From PWND01 sp964614525 (GTDB lineage: Bacteria; Bacteroidota; Bacteroidia; Bacteroidales; UBA7960), in contig CAZTPA010000041.1 of assembly GCA_964614525.1 (NCBI GenBank), positions 1-26,601 of the forward strand: a stretch of DNA of 26,601 nucleotides, given 5' to 3'. The position numbers and the translations under genes are program-made. Of the stretch, positions 9,201-17,665 are shown piece by piece. The notes below the pieces were generated by a model. It did no database searches. It was not told the origin of the DNA and worked only from the letters and a program-made list of their open reading frames with translations. How positions within the stretch are numbered: position 1 is the first letter of the stretch; every line of letters starts with the position of its first letter.

Positions 9201-12200
9201 TGCTGAGGTTCCCCAGGGTGTCAATTTCATAGGCACTTCATACTCATAATAATTATTTGAATAATCTGATCCCAGCCTTATAAAAACTGTAACTTCATCA
9301 TCTTCAAGAGAAAATTCCTCATCAACAGATTCTGCATGTACAAACATTTTCAGGCGTTTATATTGCCTCATGTCGTAATCGAGGCTTTTATAAATTGCTT
9401 TAGCATCTCCATCATTTAAGTCGGCAACTTTTAATGCGATAGACTGTTCGTTTCTTTGATGCATGGTAGTATGCCCCATGTCAATCTCTCTTTCAATTCC
9501 CGGAGGTATCACATATGGTACAGGATATCTGGTACCATTTTCTTCAATATTTACAGAAGACACTTCAAAAGCAGTTTGATTTTCTGTATCCGGAACATAT
9601 TCACCGGGAGCTGTGAGGTCTCTGTCATAAATTCGCCATGTACCTCTGACAAGCTCAAATGTTGCAAATCGGCAAAATACCGGTTCTGCAAAATCCTTAA
9701 AAAAGAGTCTAATAAAACGAATTGATTTAAAATCCTGAATATTATTAACTGCCTGTCTGTTGGGATCTCTAAGGGGGATTTTGAACTGATACCATTTAAC
9801 AGTTTCAGTTTCATCATTATTTAATCGAACAGTAGATTCAACAACATCGCTAATGTAGTTTTTTCCCACAATCATATCTTCAGGGCGCAAGCTAATTCTA
9901 TATTGAAAATACCTTTCATTTTCATTCAAAGTTCCGTCACTATTAATATCCTCTGTATTAGGTATATTGGTAGCTTGTGTAGGATAGGGCTCCGGCGACA
10001 TTTCTGCTGTTGGGCTATTACCCTCCGGCAAATTATAATGCTTATATCTCTCAAGAACGCTTACCTCCTGCTGATCCAATTCTGTTCCTCTAAAATATCT
10101 GTAATCGTCAGCTGAAGGATCTTCTATAGCCATTTGATAAGCCATTGACTGTGCACCAAAAATAGCTTCAATCTGATCAATAAATTCTTCTTTAATAACC
10201 GGAAATGTTCTTTCATCTTCACTTGACAATCCATTTAAACCAACATCCTGAAATTCTCTTGATTCGGGATTATTATCAAAAGCATCAACAACAGATTGTA
10301 TTGCAGGGACAATGCCCCATACTGTATGAATAGTGTCAGTTTCGTCAACAATAGGTCCCGGTGGCAGTCCATTTTCAAAACTCTTTCTTCCATCTCTTAA
10401 TATATCTTCGGATACATCACCCAGATTGAAATAAAGGTCACCACCTTCATGTTCCTCATTATAAATAAAGGGATCTAACATCCAGAATTCAATATATTCA
10501 ACATTTGCAGCTTCAAAATCAGTTACGGGTAATGCTCTCATCACTCCTCCCCATCTGCTATCAGGGTTAACTAGAGTACCATCCTGCGCCATCCCAAAGG
10601 AAAAAGCAGAAGGAGCAACATCATAATTATATAATCCCCGTTCAGAAGGATAATAAGCCATATTAAATATTGGAATAGGGCCCGGATAACCTGATGGATT
10701 TTCTTTATTAGGCCATAATTCGGTTTCCATCACTTCTCTAACATAATGATTTGATTGCTGATTCAAATCATTTCTTATATGAGTAGGAGTTAAACTATTA
10801 TTACGGGTAAACAACGGATCAATAATATACCATGCTAATTTTGCAACATTAAAACGCAGAGCCAAACCGGTACCCGGTTCACCTTCCGGAAACATTGCAG
10901 GAATATTTTGGTGTTGTGGGGTACTTGCAAAAGACCAAGCCTGAACATTTTTCAAATCAATTGAGCTTTTACTGCCCTCAAAATCATCAATATAGGCTGT
11001 TCCCTCGCCACCAATATGTCTTGAATGTCCTGGAATTAAGTGAGCAAATTCACCATCAAATGTAATTCGGGAAGGCGCTGTAGTGCTATAAAACGGAAGA
11101 AAATCAAGTGCTTTGGTTAAAAAAAGTGACTCTGTTGAATATGTAGTATTTAAACCCCAAATAGTATTCGCAATAGGTTCGTCGCCATAGTTAACTTTTT
11201 GAGTAAGAGGCCTCTCACTCAAGTACATAATTGTAGCTCCCACATTAAAATCGTCACTAAACCTATGATTAATATGAGTACCCATCAATGTTTTTGTCTG
11301 AATATTAAACATACTACTACTTTCCAGGGAAATACTAATTGGAGTGCCTGAATTCAAAATCCCTTCATTCGTAATTTGAACCCTCCCTAAAGTATAATCA
11401 ACCGTATAGTCAACATTTTCAGTAAGTGGAATTCCTCCGGCAGTTACTGTAACTGAACCTTGTGGTATATTAATAGCATTAAGAGCAATGTCAGATCCGG
11501 AGGCGGATTTATATCTTCCTTCGAGCACAAACCTGTTTTTTTCAGGAAACTGCTGAGCCCTATCCTTGGTGGTTGTATAAAGAGAGTCAAAAGCATACTT
11601 ATCTCCCAGATCAGGATCCTCCAATTTTTCCCGAAGATAAGAGCCAAAAGGCTCAATAACGGGGAAAAATATTCGACCGTTAGATGATTGAATAGTACCA
11701 CCCTGGGTAGCTGCATTATCAATAAAATCAAATACACCATCAGGTATAGGATCAAGCTGTGTATTCAAATTATCTAAATTAAAAACTCTAATTAAAGGTT
11801 CTCCTTCAACCGGTCCTTCATTAAAAAATCCAATAGGCACACCAAGCTCTTCACTTTCATAGAGTACATTTAACCTAAATTCATCTCTGTTAATTTGATA
11901 TGCACCAATATTGTAAACATTTTTCATCATCAGATCCCACATCGGAAGCCTGGTATCTGTACTTGTACTCTTGAGCAATTTAACAATCAAAGATTCAGGA
12001 GCATCAATCTCATTTGAAAATTCACCAACCTGGTAAGTTGTGGTATCTCCAATAATAGTATATTGAAATGCAACAGCAAGAACCTGATCGGGATTTATTG
12101 TTTGGTTCAGAGAAATAAAACCCAGTTTATCATTATAAGTGTATTCATTAGAAGTAAGACGTCTTGCATTTTCAAGATTTTCATAATCTTGCCCGGAATT

Positions 12201-13463
12201 AAGATCAAAATAATGTTGTGATAAAAATGAATTCACCTGGGATATATCCCTGATAACTCCACTGCTAACCATTTCATTATAAAGATTATTGGAATTATTA
12301 GAAGGTGCTGCAATATTACTGCTGCCAATATTTTCATTATAAGGTTGAGCTTCACCAAGATCAGCAAAAGCAACAATATTTCTATTATCTTCAACAGCAG
12401 CTCCAACATTTGTTACCCAAATCTCAATTCTGGTGATATTCACAGGAGACCTTACAACAGGCAATTCAGATAATGCATCATCATACCTGTCTCTAAAGTA
12501 CTGGCCAATAAAAAAGTGTCTATTATCCTCATACTCATCAGTTTTGATATAATATTCGGTAGTTTGTGCGCCGCCGGAGACTTCTATAGTCTCAGATTCT
12601 GTTTTTTGTTGAGAGAATACACTGGTTATTGTAGTATTGCCAAATTTCAATTCAGTTTTAAAACCAAACAAGCCCTGAGAACCCCTGATTAAAGTACCGG
12701 GAAGAGGAAGGGTAACATCGCCTGCCTCCACCAATTGCAATATTTCATCTTCGGTGCCACGATATTCTACTTTCATCTTATTCTCGAAATCAAAAGTAGC
12801 CTCAGTGCTGTATGTACTATTTATTTCGATTTTTTCTCCGACTTTTGCCTGGACGCTAAGCTGAATTTTTGGTTGAAAGTCGAAATTGGTAACTGTTCTT
12901 CTTTTTTCATCAATTGCCGGGTCTTCTCTGTAATTCGAAAGTATTCCAAAAACAAGTTCAGCAGAACCTGTTGGTCTGATATCTATAGTTCCTCCGCCAA
13001 ATATTTTATCAAAAACCTCGCTCCCAATATGTATTTGCGGAATAACACCACCTCCCCTGTCAAACGCCTGAGGTTTGGATTTTTCATTCCAATATTTTTG
13101 CAAAGCCCTATCCAAGTCATACTCAAGGAATTCCTCAAAACCGAGTAAATAGGGACGTCCTATTATTCTGTCACCTGACTTTTTAATAACATAATACAAG
13201 TCAAGATCGGGATCATAAATAATTTCAGTAGTAATTCCGGGAGGATCAGTATCACCAAAAAAATCATTATTTATAACAGGAGGAATATAATCATCACTTT
13301 CATCTTCATCAGGCGGTTCTTGTTGCAAACTAAGAATATCCTTATGCGGTAAATACAGAAGTTTGCTCTTAGCATTTACCACATTAGGTAATATGCTAAA
13401 AAACATAATTAACAGAGTAGTTAATACATAAATTTTCTGCTTAAAATATTCTGTTTTTACCAC
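6237..13463 (-). CDS. sprA: SprA, outer-membrane translocon of the type IX secretion system
   Basis: A 2408-residue protein, the usual size for SprA/Sov, the huge single-chain beta-barrel through which T9SS cargo crosses the outer membrane and which gliding Bacteroidota need for adhesin export. It starts with a signal peptide (about residues 1-31, probable cleavage after VVNA). Family hallmarks are plain: IDIRPTGSAELVFGI near residue 160, a repeated N-terminal beta pattern with FGFKTELKFGNTTITSVFSQQK near 270, and RNDLNQQSNHYVREVMETELWPNKE near 910. The C-terminus ends with a barrel-type beta strand. An acidic, probably disordered insert (EEEEDEEKDEPEN) lies near residue 1930. The start is GTG, 26 nt after ruvA, so ruvA and sprA probably share a transcript. 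This linkage is also known from other Bacteroidota. Intact; no frameshift seen. Confidence 0.97.
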   Translation of the reverse strand: MVKTEYFKQKIYVLTTLLIMFFSILPNVVNAKSKLLYLPHKDILSLQQEPPDEDESDDYIPPVINNDFFGDTDPPGITTEIIYDPDLDLYYVIKKSGDRIIGRPYLLGFEEFLEYDLDRALQKYWNEKSKPQAFDRGGGVIPQIHIGSEVFDKIFGGGTIDIRPTGSAELVFGILSNYREDPAIDEKRRTVTNFDFQPKIQLSVQAKVGEKIEINSTYSTEATFDFENKMKVEYRGTEDEILQLVEAGDVTLPLPGTLIRGSQGLFGFKTELKFGNTTITSVFSQQKTESETIEVSGGAQTTEYYIKTDEYEDNRHFFIGQYFRDRYDDALSELPVVRSPVNITRIEIWVTNVGAAVEDNRNIVAFADLGEAQPYNENIGSSNIAAPSNNSNNLYNEMVSSGVIRDISQVNSFLSQHYFDLNSGQDYENLENARRLTSNEYTYNDKLGFISLNQTINPDQVLAVAFQYTIIGDTTTYQVGEFSNEIDAPESLIVKLLKSTSTDTRLPMWDLMMKNVYNIGAYQINRDEFRLNVLYESEELGVPIGFFNEGPVEGEPLIRVFNLDNLNTQLDPIPDGVFDFIDNAATQGGTIQSSNGRIFFPVIEPFGSYLREKLEDPDLGDKYAFDSLYTTTKDRAQQFPEKNRFVLEGRYKSASGSDIALNAINIPQGSVTVTAGGIPLTENVDYTVDYTLGRVQITNEGILNSGTPISISLESSSMFNIQTKTLMGTHINHRFSDDFNVGATIMYLSERPLTQKVNYGDEPIANTIWGLNTTYSTESLFLTKALDFLPFYSTTAPSRITFDGEFAHLIPGHSRHIGGEGTAYIDDFEGSKSSIDLKNVQAWSFASTPQHQNIPAMFPEGEPGTGLALRFNVAKLAWYIIDPLFTRNNSLTPTHIRNDLNQQSNHYVREVMETELWPNKENPSGYPGPIPIFNMAYYPSERGLYNYDVAPSAFSFGMAQDGTLVNPDSRWGGVMRALPVTDFEAANVEYIEFWMLDPFIYNEEHEGGDLYFNLGDVSEDILRDGRKSFENGLPPGPIVDETDTIHTVWGIVPAIQSVVDAFDNNPESREFQDVGLNGLSSEDERTFPVIKEEFIDQIEAIFGAQSMAYQMAIEDPSADDYRYFRGTELDQQEVSVLERYKHYNLPEGNSPTAEMSPEPYPTQATNIPNTEDINSDGTLNENERYFQYRISLRPEDMIVGKNYISDVVESTVRLNNDETETVKWYQFKIPLRDPNRQAVNNIQDFKSIRFIRLFFKDFAEPVFCRFATFELVRGTWRIYDRDLTAPGEYVPDTENQTAFEVSSVNIEENGTRYPVPYVIPPGIEREIDMGHTTMHQRNEQSIALKVADLNDGDAKAIYKSLDYDMRQYKRLKMFVHAESVDEEFSLEDDEVTVFIRLGSDYSNNYYEYEVPMKLTPWGTSALNDRQIWPLDNEFDIHFSKLQDLKLERNVLARDAQSGVVVNRPYTKYDEDNKMTIVGTPTLSSVKVIMIGVRNPKQTLINADDDGLPKSVEVWINELRLFDFENEGGLAATAMVNAQLADLGSLSLAGNVSTAGFGSLEQKVNERSQEDITTYDVATNLQLGRFFPSNWGVMIPMHFSFSETFANPKYNPLNPDILFQDDLDSYESKEEREELIHNAQDYQRRKSINFTNVSKSRTGGGSPKIYSLENFDFTYAFTEVFYRNIDYEYDRQAHYKGAIGYNFMSSPKNIKPFSNFGFLKHNAFSLIRDFNFFYLPNLISVRNEINRGYSEALMRDKSAGLIILEPNYVKTFDWTRLYNVRYDLTQALKIEYNATNQARIDEPPGSIDPEDKDYYEKRDSIFESLKTLGRTTMFSQRLLVNYNIPVNKLPLLDWVNANATYTTDYDWQGAPLSALDLGNTIQNAQNIKLSVNANFINLYNKIDYLKTINQKGQQGGRPAQRPSPGRNAEEEEDEEKDEPENYAKIVFDGFLRMLMSVRNISLSYNETNGTRLPGFLPEPEFFGQNWDMMAPGTGFVFGSQRDIRDDAIRGGWITDNPDLNTAYTINHNININARALVEPVPNMKIDLTALRNYSNNQTEYFKADSLGNFESFSPMETGNFSISFFALRTTFEKVDDKTYSSENFDNFRENRLIIAFRLAEENPNWDGSTTTEVFGEDTLHFPTGYGATSQDVLIPAFMAAYGGWDAKTSNTNPFLNIPIPNWRLVYDGLSKIEALKKYFSNIVLSHGYTSTFSIGSYTSDISYREVDGYQSAIEVASGNFVSEYEIGQVAIQEQFNPLINVDVTWQNSLITSFEYKRRRDLGLSFANNQLTDLSSEEYSIGTGYRFQDVSFTITQLGSSGKQEIQSDLVARLNLSFRDSKTVLRKLNEDQDIISSGQNTISINFSIDYQISPKVNFRLFFDRVVNNPYISNQFKNSNTHGGFSLRFMLI

Positions 13464-13489
13464 AAAGCCGATTTTATAAAAATAATTTT

Positions 13490-14074
13490 TTAGAAGCTAC
13501 GTAAAGCCTCCTTTACCAATTCTTCGACAGAGATTGCTGTTCCTTTTTTTGATATGCTCTGAATGGTTTTTTGAGCACTGTTTTTTGCAAAACCAAGCAT
13601 TACTAAAGCAGATAACGCTTCTTCCTGAATTGTATTGTTTGCAAATGACAAATTTTCGTCTTGAATAACTCCTTCTTTTTCCAGCCTGTCTTTTAAATCA
13701 ACAATAATACGTTGAGCTGATTTGGTTCCTATACCTTTGATGTTCTGCAAAACAGATGAATTGTTATTAACAATAGCTGTTTTAATTTCAGCAGCAGACA
13801 TAGATGAGAGAATCATGCGTGCGGTATTTGGGCCAACTCCTGAAACAGAAATAAGGTGTGAAAAAAGGTTTTTTTCTTCTTTTGTTGAGAATCCGTAAAG
13901 AATTTGAGCATCTTCCCTGACAACAAAGTGCGTAAAAATTTTAATCATCCCACTATCAGGTATTTGCGAATATGTTTGGAGTGAAATATTAACAAAATAA
14001 CCAACACCGGCACATTCAACAACAATATATGTCGGATTTTTTTCTGTTATTTCTCCTTTAAGATAAGTAATCAT
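13490..14074 (-). CDS. ruvA: Holliday junction branch migration protein RuvA
   Basis: A 194-residue protein of normal RuvA length. Residues 1-63 form the OB fold that contacts the junction. Two helix-hairpin-helix motifs follow, at about 72-91 (ISVSGVGPNTARMIL) and 107-126 (LQNIKGIGTKSAQRII). A flexible linker leads to the C-terminal domain III (about 147-194), which contacts the RuvB motor. RuvA tetramers hold the Holliday junction while RuvB drives branch migration during recombination repair. The gene has a TATTTTTG promoter box about 26 nt upstream of its ATG and is followed closely by sprA, so this promoter probably also feeds the secretion gene. ruvB is not in the window. Confidence 0.96.
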   Translation of the reverse strand: MITYLKGEITEKNPTYIVVECAGVGYFVNISLQTYSQIPDSGMIKIFTHFVVREDAQILYGFSTKEEKNLFSHLISVSGVGPNTARMILSSMSAAEIKTAIVNNNSSVLQNIKGIGTKSAQRIIVDLKDRLEKEGVIQDENLSFANNTIQEEALSALVMLGFAKNSAQKTIQSISKKGTAISVEELVKEALRSF

Positions 14075-14099
14075 ATAAAAACGTTTTTATTTTGAAGGG

Positions 14100-14107
14100 C
14101 AAAAATA
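14100..14107 (-). promoter_or_regulatory. -7 promoter element for ruvA-sprA
   Basis: On the minus strand this reads TATTTTTG, a full match to TAnnTTTG, 26 nt before the ruvA ATG. It is the only promoter signature I see before sprA, suggesting it serves both genes. No -33 TTG box is evident. Confidence 0.5.
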
Positions 14108-14188
14108 ACTAATAATTACTTAATAGATTAAGAAAACTAATGTAAAAAGAGTGTTTGGGTTCATTTAACAAATTCAAATCGAGAAGCC

Positions 14189-14220
14189 TTTTGTGTTTTC
14201 GAAAGTTTAAATACACAAAA
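14189..14220. repeat. Inverted repeat between the malic enzyme gene and ruvA
   Basis: Perfect 8-bp arms TTTTGTGT (14189-14196) and ACACAAAA (14213-14220) enclose 16 nt. It lies between the terminator hairpin of the malic enzyme gene and the ruvA promoter. It could be a weak second hairpin or chance in A+T-rich DNA. Confidence 0.3.
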
Positions 14221-14230
14221 CATTAGTAAA

Positions 14231-14273
14231 AACAAATAGGCACAATAGAAAAGAATTTATGTGCCTATTTGTT
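14231..14273 (-). terminator. Hairpin terminator of the malic enzyme gene
   Basis: Perfect 14-bp arms AACAAATAGGCACA (14231-14244) and TGTGCCTATTTGTT (14260-14273) enclose a 15-nt loop. Read on the minus strand the stem is followed by GTTTTTAC, giving a short U-tract. It lies about 60 nt beyond the malic enzyme stop codon and before the ruvA promoter, which fits termination of the malic enzyme transcript. The stem is A+T-rich, so strength is uncertain. Confidence 0.6.
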
Positions 14274-14334
14274 AAAAAATAAAATTCAACCTTAATTACA
14301 CCTAAAAATGTGTTTCAGGTATTTTAAAAGCAAA

Positions 14335-15789
14335 TTATTTTACGGCATCAATAGCTTTTTTCAGCGCATTGTCAACCATTTCCTGAGGAGGTTTGGGGAT
14401 TATACCCTCGTCTTCAAATAATTTAGCAGCCCTTCTTGCTTGTTCAATATCATTTTTAGCAACATCAAAAGCTTCCTGCCAAGATATTTTGACTCTTGCC
14501 ACTCCATCTTTTATAGCTTGCATAGCAACTTCAGCAGCTTCATAAGGGAATACATCATGTTCATCCATTTTGGCAACAATATTTTCTGTGTCTATGCCTC
14601 TTTTCTCAGAATACTCAGCAATAGCTTTTGCTGCAGCTATAGCCATATTATCAGTAATCTTTTTTGCTTTAACCAGCAAAGCACCTTTTAGTATTCCTGG
14701 AAATCCAACTGAATTGTTTACCTGGTTTGGGAAATCTCCTCTGCCTGTTGCAACAATAAAAGCACCGGCTTCTTTAGCGGCATAAGGATAAATTTCAGGA
14801 ACCGGATTTGCACAAGCGAAAACAATCGGCTTTTCTGCCATTGCGCTAATCCATTCTTTCTTAACTACATCCGGACCCGGTTTAGAAAGAGAAATTAAGA
14901 CATCTGCTCCTTTAACCGCCTCTTCAATATCTTTAATGCCATTGGGGTTTGTAATTTGACAAAGCTCCCATTTGCGATAAAATCTTTTATCATCTTCAAT
15001 ATCTTTTCTCCCTTTATGAAGAGAACCTTTAGAATCGAACATAATTGCTTTTGCAGGATCAGCACCGGCGGCATTTACAATTCTTGCCACAGTAGCATTC
15101 GAAGCACCTGCTCCATTATAAACTATCTTTACCTTGCTAATGTCTTTTCCTGCAAGTTTAAGAGCATTTATCAAGCCCGCCAATGTGACGCAAGCTGTAC
15201 CTTGAGCATCATCATGCCATACAGGAATATCACACTCTTCTCTCAAAACATCCAAAACTTTATAGCAATTCGGCTGAGAAATATCTTCAAGATTCACTGC
15301 TCCAAAACTATGCTGACACATCTTAACAAAATCAATAATCTTATCAGGATCGTTTTTGCCATCTTTACCTCTACTGTCAACACAAATTGCAACAGCATCA
15401 AAACCACCCAGGTATTTCATAAGCAAAGCTTTACCTTCCATAACGCCTAAACCTCCCGGAGGTGTGCAATCACCGTCACCAAGCACCCTGGTAGAGTCGC
15501 TGATAACAGCAACAAGGCCACCTCTGTTCGAGAGATTAAATGATTCATTATTATCATCACGAATAGAGGTTGAAATTTTTGAAACTCCGGGGGTATACCA
15601 TACATTAAACCAGTTAAATCCCGGTACCGGTGCTTTTGGAACTGTTTGAATTTTACCGCGATAAAAATCATGAGCTGCCAGTGCAAGCTCTTTGTAAAAT
15701 AAGGTTTTTGCCTTAGCCTTTTGTTCGGGAGTAAAGTCCTCGGGCAAAGCATCCTCGAGATTACTCAAATCTAATTTTAAATCTGCCAT
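14335..15789 (-). CDS. NAD(P)-dependent malic enzyme, single-domain form
   Basis: A 484-residue enzyme that oxidatively decarboxylates malate to pyruvate, producing NAD(P)H in the cytosol. Recognisable motifs: YTPGVS (65-70), the segment VISDSTRVLGDGD near 95-107, WHDDAQGTA (191-199) with the metal-binding acids, the nucleotide-binding NGAGASN (225-231), ACANPVPEI, and GRGDFPNQVNN. It lacks the C-terminal phosphotransacetylase-like domain of the roughly 760-residue MaeB proteins. It also differs from the common bacterial form in several motifs (VWYTPGVSK instead of LAYTPGVA; GDGDCTPPGGLGVMEGKA instead of the usual GLGNIGPEAxLPVMEGK), with an N-terminal extension of about 25 residues. It has its own promoter and terminator, so it is separate from ruvA-sprA. 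The cofactor choice cannot be read from the sequence with certainty. Confidence 0.9.
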   Translation of the reverse strand: MADLKLDLSNLEDALPEDFTPEQKAKAKTLFYKELALAAHDFYRGKIQTVPKAPVPGFNWFNVWYTPGVSKISTSIRDDNNESFNLSNRGGLVAVISDSTRVLGDGDCTPPGGLGVMEGKALLMKYLGGFDAVAICVDSRGKDGKNDPDKIIDFVKMCQHSFGAVNLEDISQPNCYKVLDVLREECDIPVWHDDAQGTACVTLAGLINALKLAGKDISKVKIVYNGAGASNATVARIVNAAGADPAKAIMFDSKGSLHKGRKDIEDDKRFYRKWELCQITNPNGIKDIEEAVKGADVLISLSKPGPDVVKKEWISAMAEKPIVFACANPVPEIYPYAAKEAGAFIVATGRGDFPNQVNNSVGFPGILKGALLVKAKKITDNMAIAAAKAIAEYSEKRGIDTENIVAKMDEHDVFPYEAAEVAMQAIKDGVARVKISWQEAFDVAKNDIEQARRAAKLFEDEGIIPKPPQEMVDNALKKAIDAVK

Positions 15790-15826
15790 AATATCTTTTG
15801 GTTTTTTGGTTAATTGGATTTTTATC

Positions 15827-15859
15827 CAAAGATAAAAAAGTTTTTTACTGTTATCAAAA
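15827..15859 (-). promoter_or_regulatory. Two-box Bacteroidota promoter of the malic enzyme gene
   Basis: On the minus strand a TTTTG box (15855-15859) is followed after 20 nt by TATCTTTG (15827-15834), matching the -33 TTG / -7 TAnnTTTG consensus in sequence and spacing. The ATG lies about 38 nt downstream. It is one of the two best promoters in the window. Confidence 0.7.
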
Positions 15860-16012
15860 GATATTGAATTATGATTAATGCATTCAATTTATTCCGGTTT
15901 TTTCAAACAAAAAAAAATTTCAAAACAAAACTTATTCACTTTTACACCTTAATTGTATTTTGTTAACATATTGTAAATTTTTCATAAATTAGCAAAGAAA
16001 AAAATCCGGAAA

Positions 16013-16573
16013 TTGCAAAACGAAGACAAACAAATAACATTAAACGAAAAAGAGTTTCAACAGCTCTTTAATAGCTTTTACAGCCCTCTGTGCAGGTTTG
16101 CAGCAGGCTATCTTTATGACGCCGGCAGTGCTGAAGAAATTGTTCAACAAGTATTTGTAAATTTATGGTATAAAAGAAACAGCATTGATCCTGATAAAGC
16201 TGTTAAAACCTATTTATTTACTTCGGTAAAAAATCGCTGTCTGAATTACATTCGCGATCAGAAAAAATACAGAAACTATTATCTTGATGTTGAAGCTGAA
16301 CTGGAAATTCCGATAAATGAAAGAGATCTCATTTCAGAATCCGATTTAGAAAAACAGGTAAAAAAAGCAATTGAAAAGCTTCCGGAAAAATGCAGAGAAA
16401 TATTTCTGCTTTGCCGTTTTGAGGATATGAAATATAAAGAAGTTGCTAAGAAATTAAATATTTCTGAAAAAACAGTTGAAGCACAAATGTCAAAAGCTTT
16501 AAAAATAATGAGAGAAGAATTAAAGGATTATTACTTCCTTTTGTTATTGTTTTGGTTTACAAATTTCAATTAA
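16013..16573 (+). CDS. ECF sigma factor, CFB (Bacteroides expansion) type
   Basis: A 186-residue extracytoplasmic-function sigma factor. Region 2 spans about residues 17-80 (FNSFYSPLCRFAAGYLYDAGSAEEIVQQVFVNLWYKR), and region 4 about 125-176 (IEKLPEKCREIFLLCRFEDMKYKEVAKKLNISEKTVEAQMSKALKIMRE), the helix-turn-helix that reads the -35 element. It starts at a TTG: the frame has a stop at 15974-15976, no upstream ATG, and the TTG gives the usual 15-20 residues before region 2. FecR, a TonB receptor and a DUF4249 protein follow, so this is the FecI-like output of a cell-surface signalling system. It should be released or activated through FecR when the receptor binds its substrate. The upstream region holds only a weak TATTTTG match (15956-15962). 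The target promoters may carry the 32-bp box before fecR. Confidence 0.93.
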   Translation: MQNEDKQITLNEKEFQQLFNSFYSPLCRFAAGYLYDAGSAEEIVQQVFVNLWYKRNSIDPDKAVKTYLFTSVKNRCLNYIRDQKKYRNYYLDVEAELEIPINERDLISESDLEKQVKKAIEKLPEKCREIFLLCRFEDMKYKEVAKKLNISEKTVEAQMSKALKIMREELKDYYFLLLLFWFTNFN

Positions 16574-16620
16574 AACAAAAATTATTATAAAAGCAATTGA
16601 ATATTATTAAAAAAACACAT

Positions 16621-16652
16621 AAGGGTAAATACATAATTAAGTGTATAATAAT
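16621..16652 (+). promoter_or_regulatory. Candidate ECF-sigma promoter before fecR (box copy 1)
   Basis: AAGGGTAAA, then ACAT, then AGTGTAT and ATAAT, arranged exactly as at 21251-21282; 26 of 32 positions agree by direct comparison. It ends 8 nt before the FecR ATG, so transcription would begin just upstream of the start codon. The long A+T-rich surroundings do not explain the shared G-rich AAGGG and GTGTAT cores. Assignment to this sigma factor is inference from position and recurrence. Confidence 0.5.
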
Positions 16653-16660
16653 AAAAGGAA

Positions 16661-17665
16661 ATGAAATCAAGTAGTGAACATACAGACTTTGAAGCCCTGG
16701 TTGGCATTTATTTGTCGGGAAGCGCAACAGTTGAAGAGGCTGAGCTACTTGAATCTATTGTAAAAGCAGACCCTGAAAAGAAAAAATTATATCTTGAGAT
16801 AAAAAAAAGCTGGATGCTTGTTTCAGCTTCAAAGCACAAATTCAACACAAATAAGGCCTGGGAAAAAGTAGAATTTCTAACCATAAATAATAATCGGGAA
16901 AAAGAAAAACCATTATATACAGGATTAAATGCCGGAAAAATTTGGCGCATTGCAGCAACAATACTGCTTCTGATTGTAGGAACCTATTTTGCTTACACCT
17001 TTTATCAACATAGAGAAAAAACGCTAGTTGCAGATAATGAAGTAATAGAAAAAAAATTACAAGACGGTTCAAAAATAAGTTTAAACATTGGTGCCAATTT
17101 AAAATATCCGGCGAAATTCAGCAAAAAAGAACGCAGGGTAAAACTTGAAGGCGAAGCTTACTTTGACATTGCAAATCAACAAGAAAGACCATTTGTTATT
17201 GAAGCACTGGATGCAGAAATACTTGTACTCGGCACTTCATTTTACGTAAATGCAAACAAGGAAGACCAAAGTGTTGAGGTAGTTGTATACTCAGGAAAGG
17301 TTGCCATAATTTCACCAGATAAAAAAACTATTGAACTAAATCCCGGTCAAAAAGGCCGTTATGAAAAAGAAAAAAAAGAAATTATTTCTACAGAAAACAC
17401 AAACCCAAATGTCATCTCATGGAAAACAAAAACTCTTGTGTTTGAGAATAGCAGCCTTAAGGAAGTTTATGAAATAATTTCTAATACTTATGGAGTTAAT
17501 ATTGCAATAAGAGACAAAGTTCTTGAAAGCTGCAAACTCACAGCTACTTTTACAGACAGAACAGTTGAAGACGTTCTTCTGATAATTAAGGAAACCTATG
17601 ATTTAAGGTATGTAAAATCTGAAGGTACAATTTGGGTGCTGGGAGAAGGGTGTACAAATAAATAA
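16661..17665 (+). CDS. FecR-type anti-sigma factor (FecR/DUF4974)
   Basis: A 334-residue single-pass inner-membrane protein. The N-terminal cytoplasmic part (1-92) should bind the sigma factor. One membrane segment spans about 95-115 (WRIAATILLLIVGTYFAYTFY). The periplasmic FecR domain follows at about 122-220 (LQDGSKISLNIGANLKYP ... GEAYFDIA ... PFVIEA ... VLGTSFYVNA), and the C-terminal DUF4974 domain lies at about 256-326 (LVFENSSLKEVYEIISNTYGVNI), which is expected to meet the receptor's STN domain. It follows the sigma gene by 87 nt. That gap contains a 32-bp promoter-like box, so fecR and the receptor may be transcribed separately from the sigma gene. Its TAA overlaps the receptor ATG (TAATG). 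Confidence 0.93.
   Translation: MKSSSEHTDFEALVGIYLSGSATVEEAELLESIVKADPEKKKLYLEIKKSWMLVSASKHKFNTNKAWEKVEFLTINNNREKEKPLYTGLNAGKIWRIAATILLLIVGTYFAYTFYQHREKTLVADNEVIEKKLQDGSKISLNIGANLKYPAKFSKKERRVKLEGEAYFDIANQQERPFVIEALDAEILVLGTSFYVNANKEDQSVEVVVYSGKVAIISPDKKTIELNPGQKGRYEKEKKEIISTENTNPNVISWKTKTLVFENSSLKEVYEIISNTYGVNIAIRDKVLESCKLTATFTDRTVEDVLLIIKETYDLRYVKSEGTIWVLGEGCTNK

Noticed and set aside
12735..13148. 137-codon plus-strand frame opposite sprA
   Set aside because: It lies wholly antisense to a confidently coding part of sprA and has no recognisable domain or start signal.
15956..15962. TATTTTG as promoter of the ECF sigma gene
   Set aside because: It lacks one T of TAnnTTTG and has no -33 box, so it was kept only as a remark under the gene.
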